64,000 nucleotides of DNA from Pegoplata infirma (taxonomy: Eukaryota > Arthropoda > Insecta > Diptera > Anthomyiidae). The position numbers were made by a program, and so were the translations under genes. Each line of letters begins with the position of its first letter. Within the stretch, counting starts at the first letter, position 1. The DNA lies in contig OY992537.1 of assembly GCA_963921195.1 (NCBI GenBank), positions 30,673,911 through 30,737,910 on the forward strand, read 5' to 3'. The notes below the pieces were generated by a model that did not search any database, was not told the origin of the DNA, and was given only the letters and a program-made list of their open reading frames with translations. Shown one piece after another: positions 11,622 through 23,668 of the stretch.

Positions 11622-11980
11622 TTTTTTTAAATTTGGTCTCATCGATCTTTCTCCAAACATTGCACACAGGGCCAGCCAGATCGATTTCCGGCCAAAAGTC
11701 CTTATATTTAATTTCTCAAAAAATATCTATACCAATTTGTTGGACATATATAGGAGCTGGTTTCCTGAACTTATATTAATGATCCAACTACACCATTTCC
11801 TTTGACAGGTCTTCAAAGTTAAAAAAGTTGAAAAAAAATTTGTAAGTGGAGATACTTTTTTATTTTTTTTTACACATTTCTATTGCTAATGATCAACTTT
11901 TGATTTGCAAGGTTTACCCTTACTTATTAGCCTTTGTAACGAAAATAATATGGAAAAATATAACTCATTTTCCTGACAGC
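11622..11980. other. Unique-looking interval, no gene seen
   Basis: No reading frame longer than about 70 codons and no repeat partner seen. Confidence 0.35.
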
Positions 11981-11994
11981 AATTCGTGTTTTTG

Positions 11995-12130
11995 ATGAAT
12001 TACGGTCCTATAACCAACAGCTCTCATAGCAACAACTAAAATCAATGGCACACAACCGACAAGAATGGAAGAACTTTGTAATGGCACTATGCGCCCACAA
12101 TTTGGCGTAAAAGCATTAAATAATAATAAT
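11995..12130 (+). pseudogene. LINE 3' end remnant
   Basis: A short frame ending in TAA encodes AHNRQEWKNFVMALCA, the kind of W/F/ALC C-terminus found on many insect non-LTR retrotransposon polyproteins. The frame opens after an in-frame TAG and has no upstream domain. A (TAA)n tail follows at 12118-12130. The piece is flanked by the exact 14-bp direct repeat AATTCGTGTTTTTG (11981-11994 and 12131-12144), the expected mark of target-primed insertion. It is a severely 5'-truncated dead copy. Confidence 0.6.
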
Positions 12131-12144
12131 AATTCGTGTTTTTG

Positions 12145-12489
12145 TGAAAATAACTATGATTTTTTAGTTATTTACTTCGCGCCGAAAAAATCCTCAGCGA
12201 TCCTCAGTTCGATACAATTAGTCTATATTTTTTATTATATAGAATGGATCCATATCTTTCGATAAAAGCTGCCCAAACTTGCTCGAAATGATAAATAGCG
12301 AAATTACAGCTATATATGCAGTGGTCCGAAATTTGTTTTTAAAAAAAATAATTTAACCCGATGTAATGTGCCTTAAGTATAGGAAAAAAATTATCTACAT
12401 TTCTAGTTTTTTGTAGAATTATGGAAAATATCAGTTACACCATTTCCAATTAAATTCAAAATTTTTTTTATTGAATTTCCAAAATAAAA
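12145..12489. other. AT-rich interval, no gene seen
   Basis: The motif acaccatttcc occurs here (12433-12449) and again just past the next element (13617-13632). Nothing else is recognised. Confidence 0.35.
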
Positions 12490-13562
12490 AAAAACAAGTA
12501 GAAAAGTTAAATTCGACTTTGCCGAATCTATGAATACCCTCCACAATGCATTTTTTAAAGGGTAGTACATTTTTTAACGTGAAAAAATTAACAATTTTGA
12601 TTAGAAATATTTTATTTTAAGTAAAAAACTCTTTTTTTGTCATGTATGGTTTTGAATTGAGAATTGTCATTTAAAAAAAAAAAAAAAAAATTAAATTTTT
12701 TTTTTTTTTGAGTGTAAAATTTTTTTCGAGTGTAATGTTTTTTTACTGTAAAAATATTTCTGAGTGAATGCACGTATGTACACAAAATATTGTAATTTTT
12801 GTAAAAAAAAAAACTAAATTTTTTTTTGTGTAAATTTTTTTTGAGTGTAAATTTTTTTTTGAGTGTAAAATTTTTTTTTGAGTGTAAAATTTTTTTCGAC
12901 TGTAATTTTTAAGTTACCAATGCTTTTAAAACTAAACAAGTTTAAAAAGCATTGCTTTAAAATTAAACAAGTTTGAAAAGCATTGTTTAGTTACCACCAA
13001 TGCTTTTAAGACTTGTTAAAACACGTGGCATTTTAAATGAAACTGATCTGAAATTCAGGGTTTTGCTTATAACTTTTGAACCACTGGACCGGTTGAGCTG
13101 AAATTTAATACCAAACAGACCCGGGGAACGGCAAAGATACATCCCAAGCTTCAGTTGTCTCATTATTGTCTTTCGAAAGTTATCGTGTTTTTTATCTCGT
13201 AAATTCGCGAAACACCCTTGCCGAAATTTACTCTTTTGCTCATAACTTTTGAACCACTTGACCATATCGGTCATGGTATTGCAATTCGGCTGGATTGCAA
13301 TACCAACCTGACCAGGTAAATGACAAACATACATGCCAAACTTCAGTAGCCTCTGTAAAGTCTTTCAAAAGTTAGCGTGTTTTCTACGGACAGACAGACA
13401 GACGGACGGACGGACGGACGGACATCGCTAGATCGACTTAAAATCGATCGAGGATCATAAATATATATACTTTATGGGGTCCTAGACCAATATTTCGAGG
13501 TGTTACAAACGGAATGATAAACTTATATATACCCTCTATCACTAGAGTGGAGGGTATAAAAA
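12490..13562 (-). mobile_element. mini-me/DINE-1-like element C
   Basis: A full-length copy on the minus strand. It begins (plus-strand left) with CAAGTAGAAAAGTTAAATTC, then the A-rich tail in reverse, the two reversed ATCGGTCCAGT-type boxes and the GGAC/AGAC microsatellite at about 13389-13420. It ends CACTAGAGTGGAGGGTATAA. About 20 bp near 13263-13296 look like a small local duplication of the GATTGCAATACCA box. Confidence 0.88.
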
Positions 13563-13739
13563 TGTAAATAATTTGTCGTCAACATTTCCAAAAGCTTTTC
13601 TGAAACTAAGAAAGTCATTTACACCATTTCCATATATATATCAAAAATAAAAAAAAAAATATATATAAAAATTATGTGCGTAGATTTAACTTCAGACATT
13701 CTTAATACTCTTAAAACTAATTTTTTGTTAGATCAGCCA

Positions 13740-14400
13740 AAGTTAAAAAATCTAGCCGCCATATTGTTTCCGCCATATTGAATTTTATCAGTTCGATTTT
13801 AAGATAACAGACCCGGAATTTTACTACGTCACACATTCAGCTAACTTCAACAAAGAAAAGGAATATAAGTGATTTTTAATTACTTGTAACAAACTTTACT
13901 AAGCATATTTAGTCCGCCATTTTGTTTTTCAAAATTAACGCCAGTAGTTCTGATTCAGTAACTCCAAGACCCCCTTAAAAAGTTAAATTGGACAATTATT
14001 AGAAAAATTTGTCCGCCATACTGGGTGTGCCATTTTGATTTTTTTTAGTTTTTAGTTAAATTTTGAAATCAGCGACCCCGAAATACTCTAGAAGCAAATT
14101 TTCAGCCGGATCCAAAACGATAAAAACTTTTGGCCGGAGTTGGATCATTCTTTAAACTTTAAGAAGTTTAAACAATTCTTATTCAGTAACTCCAAGACCC
14201 GCATACAACAAAATTTGAGTTCAATCGGACAATTTAAAAAAAAAATTATCCGCCATATTGGATCCGCCATTTTGATTTTTTTTTTGGTTTTTAGATAAAT
14301 TTTGAAATCAGCGACCTCGAATTCCTCTAGAAGCACATTTTCAGACGGAACCAACAACGATAAAGACTTTTGGCCGGAATTGGATCATACTGGCACTGTG
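13740..14400. repeat. Direct repeat of about 230 bp, gccatattg type
   Basis: Two diverged units (about 13920-14155 and 14160-14395) share attcagtaactccaagaccc, gccatttt-gatttttt, gaaatcagcgacc, ctctagaagca and cttttggccgga. A partial third unit begins near 13745. They lead directly into the truncated mini-me at 14403. No coding frame is seen. Confidence 0.7.
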
Positions 14401-14402
14401 TG

Positions 14403-14850
14403 CGTCTGTCTGTCTGTAGAAATGGTGATCACGGCCAAAGTATTAAACATATATCACTGAGACTTAGCAAATGTACTTGTTGTTGTCCTTAGTAGTTTGG
14501 TATTGCATTTAAGCGAAATCGGTTCAGCGGTTCAAAAGTTATGAACTTAAATGTAAGAATACCTCGAAAATTTTGGTATATTCTACATAACCTAAAAATA
14601 CAAAATGCTTTAAATTGGCTGCTGGTTGGCATATGTAAACAGAATTAGACACAGAATGGAATTTTTACAAGTATAAACCAATTTTTTTTTACAAAAAAAA
14701 AAAATATTTCGCGAAATTATTTTTGACCAAAAAATTATTTCCGTGTAATTTTTTTTTTCAATTTTTTTTTTTTTTTTGCAAATAATCTTTTATTATATTG
14801 TGGAGGGTATCAATAAATTCGGCCTGGCCGAATTTTACTTTTTTACTTGT
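14403..14850 (+). mobile_element. mini-me-like element D, diverged subfamily, 5' truncated
   Basis: It opens at the GTCTGTCTGTCTG microsatellite rather than at TATACCC. It carries one GAAATCGGTTCAGCGG box and the end GTGGAGGGTATCAATAAATT then TTTACTTTTTTACTTG. The sequence differs clearly from copies A-C, so it belongs to another subfamily. Confidence 0.7.
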
Positions 14851-15059
14851 TTTATCTATGTTAACTTGTATACATTTTCAGTCATGCATGCATGATTAGT
14901 TTCAATTTTGTTTAGCTTATGCTAACAAAATAAAGTTTTTTTCTTGTTGTTTTGGCATGCTACAAAACAATGACATTGCTAAATAAATATTGTTGATTTG
15001 ATGTTAATGGCCAGCACTATAAAGTAATTTTTATAACAAATATTTAAATTTCATAGCTA
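14851..15059. other. Spacer, no feature seen
   Basis: Unique-looking AT-rich sequence with a catgcatgcatg stretch. Nothing else is recognised. Confidence 0.3.
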
Positions 15060-15899
15060 CCCAGCCAGAAAAATACGGTGGGGCCTACATTGGCAAAGCG
15101 TTGTAACCGGTACAACAAACGTTGGCAAAACATCCGTTCTACAACGACTACCGTATTGGCCCAATATCTAAATGATAACGCCAGTTGTACGTGTGCCCAC
15201 GGTTCTAGCCAATGTTGGCAAACTGTGGGCAAAACAAAAAATACTGTACTGGCATAATATCTAAATGATAACGCCAGTTGTACGTGTGCCCACGGTTCTA
15301 GCCAATGTTGACAAACCGTATTAAAAACAAAAAGTACTGTACTGGCACAATATCTAAATGATAACGCCAGTTGTAAGTGTGCCCACGGTTCAACGTTGGC
15401 AAACAGTGGTCAAAACAAAAAATTCTATGCGTAAACACTACATTGTTTACAATAAAACAATATTTTTCTAACGTTGGAAAAGCATTGGCAGATGATCTTT
15501 GGCAATATTAAAAACATAAATATTTTGCATTTAATACATGGGGTTTTCACAGTGACGATTAAATTTGCCTTTTTTAGTTGGGTAATTGGCAAATTTGCCA
15601 TTTTATTAAACGTCAAGTATTTGCTACCATTTTTTCTTATCATATCGTGAGCGCACTTTTCGTTAATAATTTGCACAAAATAACTTTAATTAACTTTTTA
15701 CATTCACAATTTTAAAATAATCACAAAAAATGTTTATGTTTCTTTTTGTATAAATGTTTTTGTTGCCGCGTTCGAAATTTCAGCATAAACAATCACAGCT
15801 GTTGTAATTTTTATGTTTTTTTTTTTTTTTATTTGCACACTGGCATTTTGTTTTTAGACAAGGTTTGAGTTGGGCATTTTAAGAAAAATATGCCACATT

Positions 15900-17851
15900 C
15901 AAATTGGCATTTTTTTTTTTAAATTTTAGAAAAAATATATCCCTGCAAGCATTTCGATACGAAGAAGATACCCTAGCGTATCGCCTGGAAGATAAATTGT
16001 ATTGCGGGGGATATCCTCTTCGTATTGCGGAAGAAACACCCGTTGGGGGAAATCGTGTCCCGAAAGCAATACCCCCAGCAGATACGTAAGCAATTCTTCC
16101 GGAAGATAAATCGGCAATATTGCCAGATAATCATTTGGAAGATAAATTGAAGATATCATTCAAATTTTACATAGAAAATATTGCAGGATAATCATATAAA
16201 CGTTTGAGAAATATAATTTAAAGAAGTTGATAAAATCATGGTTTTATTGTATTTACATAAAATTAATTAGATAATAATTTACAAAAAATCTTAGATACAA
16301 GAAGCTTACATACATATATCATGATAAAAAAACATAATGTATAAATGTTACAGAACCCATCTTTTGGCGCATTTTTCATATATCTTACTTCTTTCGGGAC
16401 GTTAGTGCTTCTAAGATTTCTATACCCTATTGAGTTGTCCTTATTCGTTGAATTTATGTAATTTGCTGGACCTAATGGAGAAAAAAATGAGGTTAGTTTG
16501 CAGTTTCTTTTTTAGTTAATGCTTTTATTGCTTCCAAATTCGCTACTTACCTCAAAAAACCCCTTAATAATAGTTTTTGCTTGTTTTATTTCACATTCAT
16601 TGCATAAAACCCCGAAAGACTAAATAATGATGAGAAAATATACATATTTTTGACAATAGATAAAATATTTTGATTTGGTATTTTTTTCATCCGTATGATA
16701 AGAGGAAGATATCGTCTATATATCGAGGTGAAAAATCAACTGGAAGATAAATTTTTAATAATTTGGCGATTTATTCTAATTTATAAATGACAAAAAATAA
16801 ATATTATTTTTTGAATATTGCTTAAATATCCTCGAAATGATAAAAGGAAGATTTCCATAAATACTACTTTGATGATTTTTTTATTACGATAAAAAGAAGA
16901 TATTGCCGCAATTTCTCCCAAGCGATATTTCTTCCAAATGCTTGCAGGGATGTTATTTAGGGTCACCTATACTACTTTAGTTTAAATTTTCAGGATGGAG
17001 ACTGCATTTGAACTTTAAATATTAGTAAAAACATAGTGACAGGAAAGAAAAAGCGGTGTATTTTCCCTAAGAAAAAAAATATATTTTTTTTTGTCACTGA
17101 GATTCTGGTACCAAAGTTCACTTTTCTGAATGCTTTTGACGTGCTGAGTTTTCGAGATATCTGCACATAAATGTGTGAAAATTGCTAAAATGCTATTGAT
17201 GTGTTTTTTTGAACATTTAGGTGCATATATCTTGAAAAGTAATAGGGATAGGCCAGTTTAAAGGTCATATTTGGACTCAGCACGTCAAAAACATTAAGGA
17301 AAATAAATTTTGGTACCAGAATTTCAAAGACAATTTTTTTTTTCTAAGGGAAATTACACCGCTTTTTCTTTCCTGTCACAATGTTTCTAGTAATATAAAA
17401 AGTTCCAATGAAGTCTCCATTCTGAAAATTTAAACTTAAGTAGTATAGGTGATTCTTAACAACATATATTTTTTCCAAAATTTTAAAAATATCAATTTTT
17501 TGAGAAATAGCTCTCCAAAAATTAAGGTTTAACCAATGACCTTTGATCTTTTTCAAAAAAAATCTTGGGGAATGCAGTTTTAAAGGTTGTCTCATTACCT
17601 ATTATTTAAAACCTGAATGAGACCTGAATTGTTATTTCTTTTCGAGGTATCATTATTTATGTCAGAACACTTTTGTCAAATATATACGATTTTGTTAATT
17701 TTCAAGACCGCATATTTCGAATACTGGAATGACCAGAAGCCTGAAAAATTGGCAAAATCTCTTTTTTGTTAAAGTAAACCACAGTACTTAATTTCATTAA
17801 ATTTGGAGGGGGTGCGGTCAACTCCTCGGTTGAATTGAGGTGTTTTAGCTC
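15900..17851. mobile_element. Rearranged copy of the 791-bp inverted-repeat family
   Basis: The right half (about 17220-17851) follows 2830-3463 closely, down to GAATTGAGGTGTTTTAGCTC. The left half (15910-15940 and 16950-17110) is the same sequence inverted, from the box catcctgaaaatttaaac to ccctaagaaaaaaaa. This copy is therefore a foldback, interrupted by the element at 15941-16949. The far-left terminus is not recognisable. Confidence 0.65.
15941..16949. mobile_element. CCC-family element, CCCTGCAAGCATTT type
   Basis: The inverted ends are CCCTGCAAGCATTT and AAATGCTTGCAGGG. The flanks AT (15939-15940) and AT (16950-16951) are a 2-bp target duplication. Removing the element and one AT restores a stretch that matches, in reverse, the related sequence near 3060-3100. 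The boxes gaagataaat(t) and ggaagata recur throughout. No transposase frame. Confidence 0.85.
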
Positions 17852-18171
17852 CTATTCGATATTTCTGCAAAGCGTAGTATTTTTTGTGTAGCCAATGTTT
17901 TGCCAGTACATTTTTTTTGTACTGTATATGTAGTGAGAAATTTCGTAAAGCGTAGTATTTTTTGTATAGCCAATGTTTTGCCAGTACATTTTTTTTGTAC
18001 TGTATATGTAATGAGAAATTTTGACAGAGCGTAGTATTTTTTGTGTAGCCAATGTTTTGCCAGTACATGTTTTTTTGTACTTTTCGATATTTCTGCAAAG
18101 CGTAGTATTTTTTGTGTAGCCAATGTTCTACCAGTACATTTTTTTTGTACCGTTGGCAATTTCTGGCTGTG

Positions 18172-18419
18172 TAGTCACGTTTAAACAATCCAACCAACAA
18201 ATACAGCAAGGTTTCGTTCTTTAGACTGGAATTTTAAAATTTTAATTAATCTGACGGATGGATATTTTGATTCTGATCCCCGTCAGCACAAGGTTTTTTT
18301 TTTTGATTATTTTTAATTATTTTTTTATTGTTAATTTAAGTTGTTGTAACTAATTTAATATTATTTTTTTTGTTAATTTTTGTGACATTTTTGTATAATT
18401 ATAATGCACTTCGTAAGTA
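18172..18419. other. Spacer, no feature seen
   Basis: AT-rich spacer between two related elements. Nothing recognised. Confidence 0.3.
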
Positions 18420-18934
18420 CCCAGTCAGAAATTGCCAACCGTACCAAAAATTTTGTGTTGGTACAATATCGGGATAGCCAAAAATACAACATTGTATAAT
18501 GTAAAACAGTTTTACTAAAAATATTGTGTTGGCACAACTTTGTGTTTACATAAAACACTACACTCTAGATTATAATTTAAAAGTTTAACATTTTTATTTT
18601 TTTAAAAGATTTCGATTTACATAGACTTCAACTCTTTAATCTAAGTGAACACTTAAGTAGTTGCTTTTTCATCCAATTTGTACAAAATGGTAACTAAAAA
18701 GCGACATCGAGATTTTCAATACATCCCTAAGCAAAAGTTAAATCCAATGTCGTAAATTTGTAAAATCAATGTTAACCCAACGTTAAAACAAAAGTCGAGC
18801 GACCGTTGGCCACTGTTATCATTTCAACCTCGGAATGACGTCGTAGACTTAGAAACGGGTATGATTCGCCAACGTTGGTACCGTCGCCGCCAACTTCATT
18901 CCAACGTTGGCCCGTTTGTATTTTTCTGACTGGG
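18420..18934. mobile_element. CCC-family element, CCCAGTCAG type
   Basis: The ends CCCAGTCAGAAATTG and TATTTTTCTGACTGGG are inverted and flanked by TA duplications (18418-18419 and 18935-18936). Subterminal boxes with aacgttgg(c/t) recall the larger element at 15060-18171. No coding frame. Confidence 0.85.
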
Positions 18935-18937
18935 TAA

Positions 18938-19067
18938 GTGCCAGTTTACAGAAGGCGAACGATATACACGAACGAAAATTATACATATATTTTGTTGTTG
19001 TTACAATAACAAAACACGTGGAAAATTTTTGTTCGTGTGAATCGTTCACCTTCTGTAAACTGGCACT
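18938..19067. mobile_element. Small hairpin MITE
   Basis: The sequence GTGCCAGTTTACAGAAGG at the left is matched by CCTTCTGTAAACTGGCAC at the right. The complementary arms, about 55 bp each, run through cacgaacgaaaatt and its partner, with a small loop near tgttgttgttac. It directly abuts the target duplication of the preceding element. Confidence 0.8.
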
Positions 19068-20246
19068 GAAGAGCTTGTTACTCAACTGGTAACGCAACAA
19101 AAGTAGCAGTAACAAATCAGCTGTTCGTTTTAATCATATGGCAATACATGTAAACGACTACTGAACAAAGTAACATGTTACGTGAAAATCTAATGCATTT
19201 TGATTGTCACATAAGAAAAAACTAGCGAGTTGTTACTTGATTACTTTACCAGTTAACTAACGATCCCTAAAGTCGTTATTATACATTTTGTAGTGACATT
19301 ATAAGACAATTACAAATGTTTAAAAAATATTTCACAAAATGTAATCCTTGAAAACTTTGAACAACTTTTAAAAGAAAACAGGATCACGAAATGAAAAACT
19401 GTAAATGTAGTTTTACTCCATTTGATCTCTACATTTAAACGTATATCATCCGGTTGATGTTTAATATTGGCTGTAGGACGGTGTAATAGGAATCTGTTTC
19501 AAAAAATATTCATAAAATACAAACTTAATTTTTTTTCATTTTAAAATGGCATACATTAAAGAAATTCAACTTAAAATAAATTAAGCAACAATTTATAATT
19601 TTAAAGAAATATTTTGTCTAACCATATGTTTAAATTAAACCATAAATTTTCAAGTATAACCAATTGACAAATAGATAGTCATTTCAATATTAAAACACCT
19701 AATTATTTTGCAGAAATTAAGAAACATTTGGTATTGTAGGAAAGGAGCAGAGCAAACTTTCCAGGTCAAACCTTAAAATGAATTGTCAATTACATACGGA
19801 AAATGCTAAAGTCAAACATATGTTTGAATGTAGTATGTTCGTTAGAGGATACTTAAATCATTCATGTTGACTTTAATGACATCATTTAAAATTTAAATTG
19901 TACCAAAAACTATAAGGTAAGTATGTTTATACCTTGGTCAGTTAAACTTTCCAGATGTCTATCTTAACATTTTGTATTTTAGTTAAATATACTATGTTCA
20001 TAGGTACAATATGAAAACACAATAGAAAACTCAATGTAAATATGTTTTTGTTTCGAGAAAAATACAATGTCCTTAAAGAACACTTTATATCACTTAGGTA
20101 ACGACAACAATCCTTAATTGTAAATGATACAAAAACATACAGATGCACATACAAAAACAAGCATAAAGTTACGTACATATTTGTGTAGCCACATACTGGT
20201 CTCAACTTTGTGCGGTTCTTATTAATGTTGTCTAAAAATTGAAAAA
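19068..20246. other. AT-rich interval with one dispersed repeat
   Basis: About 19320-19500 resembles 49490-49590 in the same direction and 47695-47855 in reverse (boxes aaaatgtaatcc, cacgaaatgaaaaactg, aggacggtgtaa). The rest shows no repeat and no gene. Confidence 0.5.
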
Positions 20247-23200
20247 TCTATATATATAATTTCCCTATTTGTGTGTTCCTCTTTTTTTTGTCTATCCAGA
20301 GCTTTTTGAAGCCCACTGATGAAAGCTGAAAATTGGCATACATATAGTAAAAAACCTGGGGCAGATCCTAACGTAGCCCGATTTTAGATTTTTTGCCTGT
20401 GGGCGGAGAAATAAGCGGAAAAGTGGGCGTGGCAAAATTCAATTTTTTGACATTATTGCTTAATTTAAAGCCCCCTAATGACTTAGGAAGCTGAAAATTT
20501 CCTAAAATATAGTTCTAAAGATGGCGCATATCCCAAAGTAGTCGGATTTAAAATTTTCGCATTGTGGGCGGAGAATTGAGGGGAAAAGTGTCGTGGCAAA
20601 ATTGGGATTTTTTTAACATTTTTACTTCTTTTGAAGCCCCCAAATGACTTAGGAAGCGGAAAATTGCATAGCGTTTAGTTCTAACCATGAAGCATATCCT
20701 GAAGTTATCGGATTTACATTTTTTAGACTGTGGTAGGAGAATTAAGAGAAAAATGGGGCGTGGCAAAATTGTGGTTTTTAATATTTTAACTAATTTGAAG
20801 ACCCCCAATGACCTATGAAGATGAAAATTTGCAATTTTGCTTATTTTAAAGTCCTCTAATAACTTAGGAAGCTGAAAATTTCCTAGCATATAGTCCTATC
20901 GATGAAGCATATCCTGAGGTAGTCGAATTTTAAATTTTTGGACTGTGGTCGGAGAATTGAAAGGAAAATGGGGAGTGACAAAATTGGGATTTTTAATATT
21001 TTAACTTCTTTTGAAACCCTCAAAGGAAGCGGAAATGCATAGCGTATAGTCCTAGCGTATAGGTAAATCCGATAAAGTAATCGGATTTAAAATTTCTCGA
21101 CTGTGGACGGAGAATTAAAAGATAAAAGAGCGTGGGAATTTTTTTTTAATATTTTAACTAATTTGAAGACCCACAATGACTTAGGAAGATGAAAATTGGA
21201 ATGTATATAGAAGGTTTCATGGGGAAGATCAACACTAACCTGGATTTTTGATATCCAGTGTAGGGGTGGAGAATAAGAAAGGCAAAGGGCGTGGTAAATT
21301 TATTCTAAACATTTTAGGAATGTAGACGGAGAGTTGAAAGGAAAAATGGGCAAGGCAATATTGTGTTTTGTTTTTTTAATTTAACTAACTTTAAAGCCCT
21401 AATGACCTACGCAGCCGAAAATTGGCAAGTATATTGTCCTGACAATGGAGCATATTCTAAAGTAGTCAGACTTAAAATTTTTGGACTGTCGACGGAGAAT
21501 TTAGAGGGAAAGGGGCGTGTATACGAGTATATTACTAACGATGGAGCTTATCCTAAAGTAGTCAGATTTAAAAAATTTGGAATATGTACGGAGAATTAAG
21601 AGAAGAAATGGGCATGGAAAAATTATGTTTTTACATCTTACCTAATTTTGAAGACACCTTATGACCTTGAAAGACGAAAATTGGGATGCATATGGTACGG
21701 ACTATGGCAAAGATAACTCTGACCTGGATATCCAGTGAAAGGGCGGAGATACAAAAAATCCGTTGTGAATTTTGTTCAGTTTAAATATAAATAATCTGTA
21801 ACGTAGCCGGATTTTCGGCCTTTAAGACAGGGGAGTAGTGGAAGACGACGAAATTTAGTTTTTAAACATTTAAACTATTTCTGAAATCCCTATTGACTAA
21901 GGAAGCTGAAAATTGTAAAGCATAAAGTATTGACAATGGATCATATCCTTATAAAGTCAACTGTGTACGGAGAATTATAAGGAAAAACAAGTAAAAAAGC
22001 TATATTCGACTGTGCCGAATCTTTAAATACCCTCCACAATGTTAACCAATGCAATGGTTTCGCAGACGACCTTTCTTGGCCAAAATTCAATTTTCTCAAA
22101 ATTGATTTTATAGAAAATCGCAAACACTTACAAACAACAGAAAACATATTTTGTTTTTGTATACACTCATTTATTGTTCAAAAACAAATTTAGCTAAAAA
22201 AAACGTATTTTTTAAAATTTTTTCAATTATTTTTTTGAGTTTAAATACAACAAATTTCTTATAATATTATACATGGAAAACAAAAAAGTGTTAACAATTT
22301 TTAACACAAAACCTATTTAAAACCAAAAATTTGTCGATTTTTGTAATTTTGGCCAAGAAAAGTGATGATTGGAACCATAGTGCAATGCAAATATTTAAAA
22401 AAACAAAAAAGAAATATTTTATAAGTATGTATGTATGAAAATTATTTAAGAGCAAGCACGTGTATGACACATACTACGTATTTTTTACTTCTATTGATAC
22501 AAATAACAACTACCAAGCCAACAAGCCAAACAAACATCAACAACTACAAAATGGCGCGCTGCCACTCTATATCATAGAGGTTTATATTGAAACTCAAATC
22601 AATTGCTCATAGCTTCTTAACCCATAAACCGATTTTGCCATAATTGGTACCAAAATAACGAGAAAAACTTTAAGAACAATAAAATAAAAACCCATTTACA
22701 ATTTTATTTGAATATGTCAACAATAAGCCTACATAAAACATTTTTAAATTTTGGGTTAAATTTCTGGTGCCTCGCCCCATTGTGCGATTCCGCCCAAATT
22801 TTTTGTGAGTGTTAGGAATGATAAAATTACATTAAATTCCAAGTTTCGTTTACATTCATTTAACAGTTGTCAAGTTATAGCATTTTTTTGGTGTAAAATT
22901 CACCATAATTTTAGAGGTACCTTTACATTTTCACTCATAACTTTTAAAATACTTAACTGATTTTAAAAAAATACATCAGTTTCTTCCTAGGAAAATTACG
23001 CATCTTTTGGTACCCCAAGCGTTTAAATCGGTTTCGGATTATTGCCAAAAACGTGATTTCAACAGACAGTCAGACTAACAGACAGACAGACGGACATCGC
23101 TAGATCGACTTAAAATCGATCAAGAATCATGAATATATATACTTTATGGGGTCCTAAACCAATATTTCAATGTGTTACATACGGAATGACAAACTTATAT

Positions 23201-23668
23201 ATACCCTCTATCACCAGAGTGGAGGGTATTATTATAAAGAAAGTGAAAAAATTGTGTTTTTTTAAATTTTATCTAATTTTAAAACTCTTCATGACTAAGG
23301 GCGGATTACTCAATGAAAAGTTAGCTGCTAACTGCCGATTTAACGGAGCCTTATGTCAAAATTTGTATGAAAAAGTCAAATTTAACGGAGAGTTATTTTA
23401 TAACGGAGCATTGAGTAATCCAGCCTAAGAAAGATAAAAATTGCCATGTATATAGGAGTGACCATGGGACAGATCCACACGATGGATTTTTGATATCCGG
23501 TTTAAGGACGGAAACGAAATGGGCGTGCTAAATTTAGTTCTAAAATTTTATCAATAAAACCTTTTATACTCATAAAATGTTTTTTCAGTAAAGTAAGTGG
23601 TAAAAAATTAGAATTATTGAGAAAAGTGATTTGGTGTTCCGCCTGGCAGGGACAGGCTATTCGACTAG
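20247..23668 (+). mobile_element. Non-autonomous Helitron, copy 1
   Basis: It starts TCTATATATATAATTTCCC after an A. It ends with the hairpin CCTGGCAGGGACAGG about nine bases before CTAG, followed by T. These are the TC start, CTRR end, 3' hairpin and A/T target of Helitrons. The body is a run of diverged units of about 180 bp, each with taggaagctgaaaatt, tagtcctaacgatg, tagtcggattta, ggactgtggacggagaatt and ggggcgtggcaaaatt boxes. No Rep/helicase frame is seen. A mini-me element (21984-23232) is inserted near the right end. Confidence 0.85.
21984..23232 (-). mobile_element. mini-me-like element E inside the Helitron
   Basis: The plus-strand left end is CAAGTAAAAAAGCTATATTC then ACCCTCCACAATG. 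The right part holds GACAGACAGACGGACATCGC, the TA core and CCAGAGTGGAGGGTATTA. The second Helitron reads straight through at the matching place (near 52830), so this is an insertion. The middle section differs from copies A-C. Confidence 0.8.

Larger units (their letters stand above)
15060..18171. mobile_element. Large CCC-family element with repeat-bearing ends
   Basis: The left end CCCAGCCAGAAAAATAC and right end CAATTTCTGGCTGTG are imperfect inverted repeats, flanked by TA on both sides. Subterminal tandem repeats occupy both ends: three units of about 110 bp at 15125-15420 (ctaaatgataacgccagttg) and four units of about 80 bp at 17855-18150 (gcgtagtattttttgtgtag). Nested inside are a copy of the 791-bp family (about 15900-17851) and the element at 15941-16949. 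The shorter relative at 18420-18934 has matching ends. Reading frames in the right array come from the repeat only. Confidence 0.7.

Noticed and set aside
17769..18209. 146-codon minus-strand frame with repeats
   Set aside because: It spans four units of a subterminal tandem repeat of a transposon; overlapping frames also show the repeat in translation.
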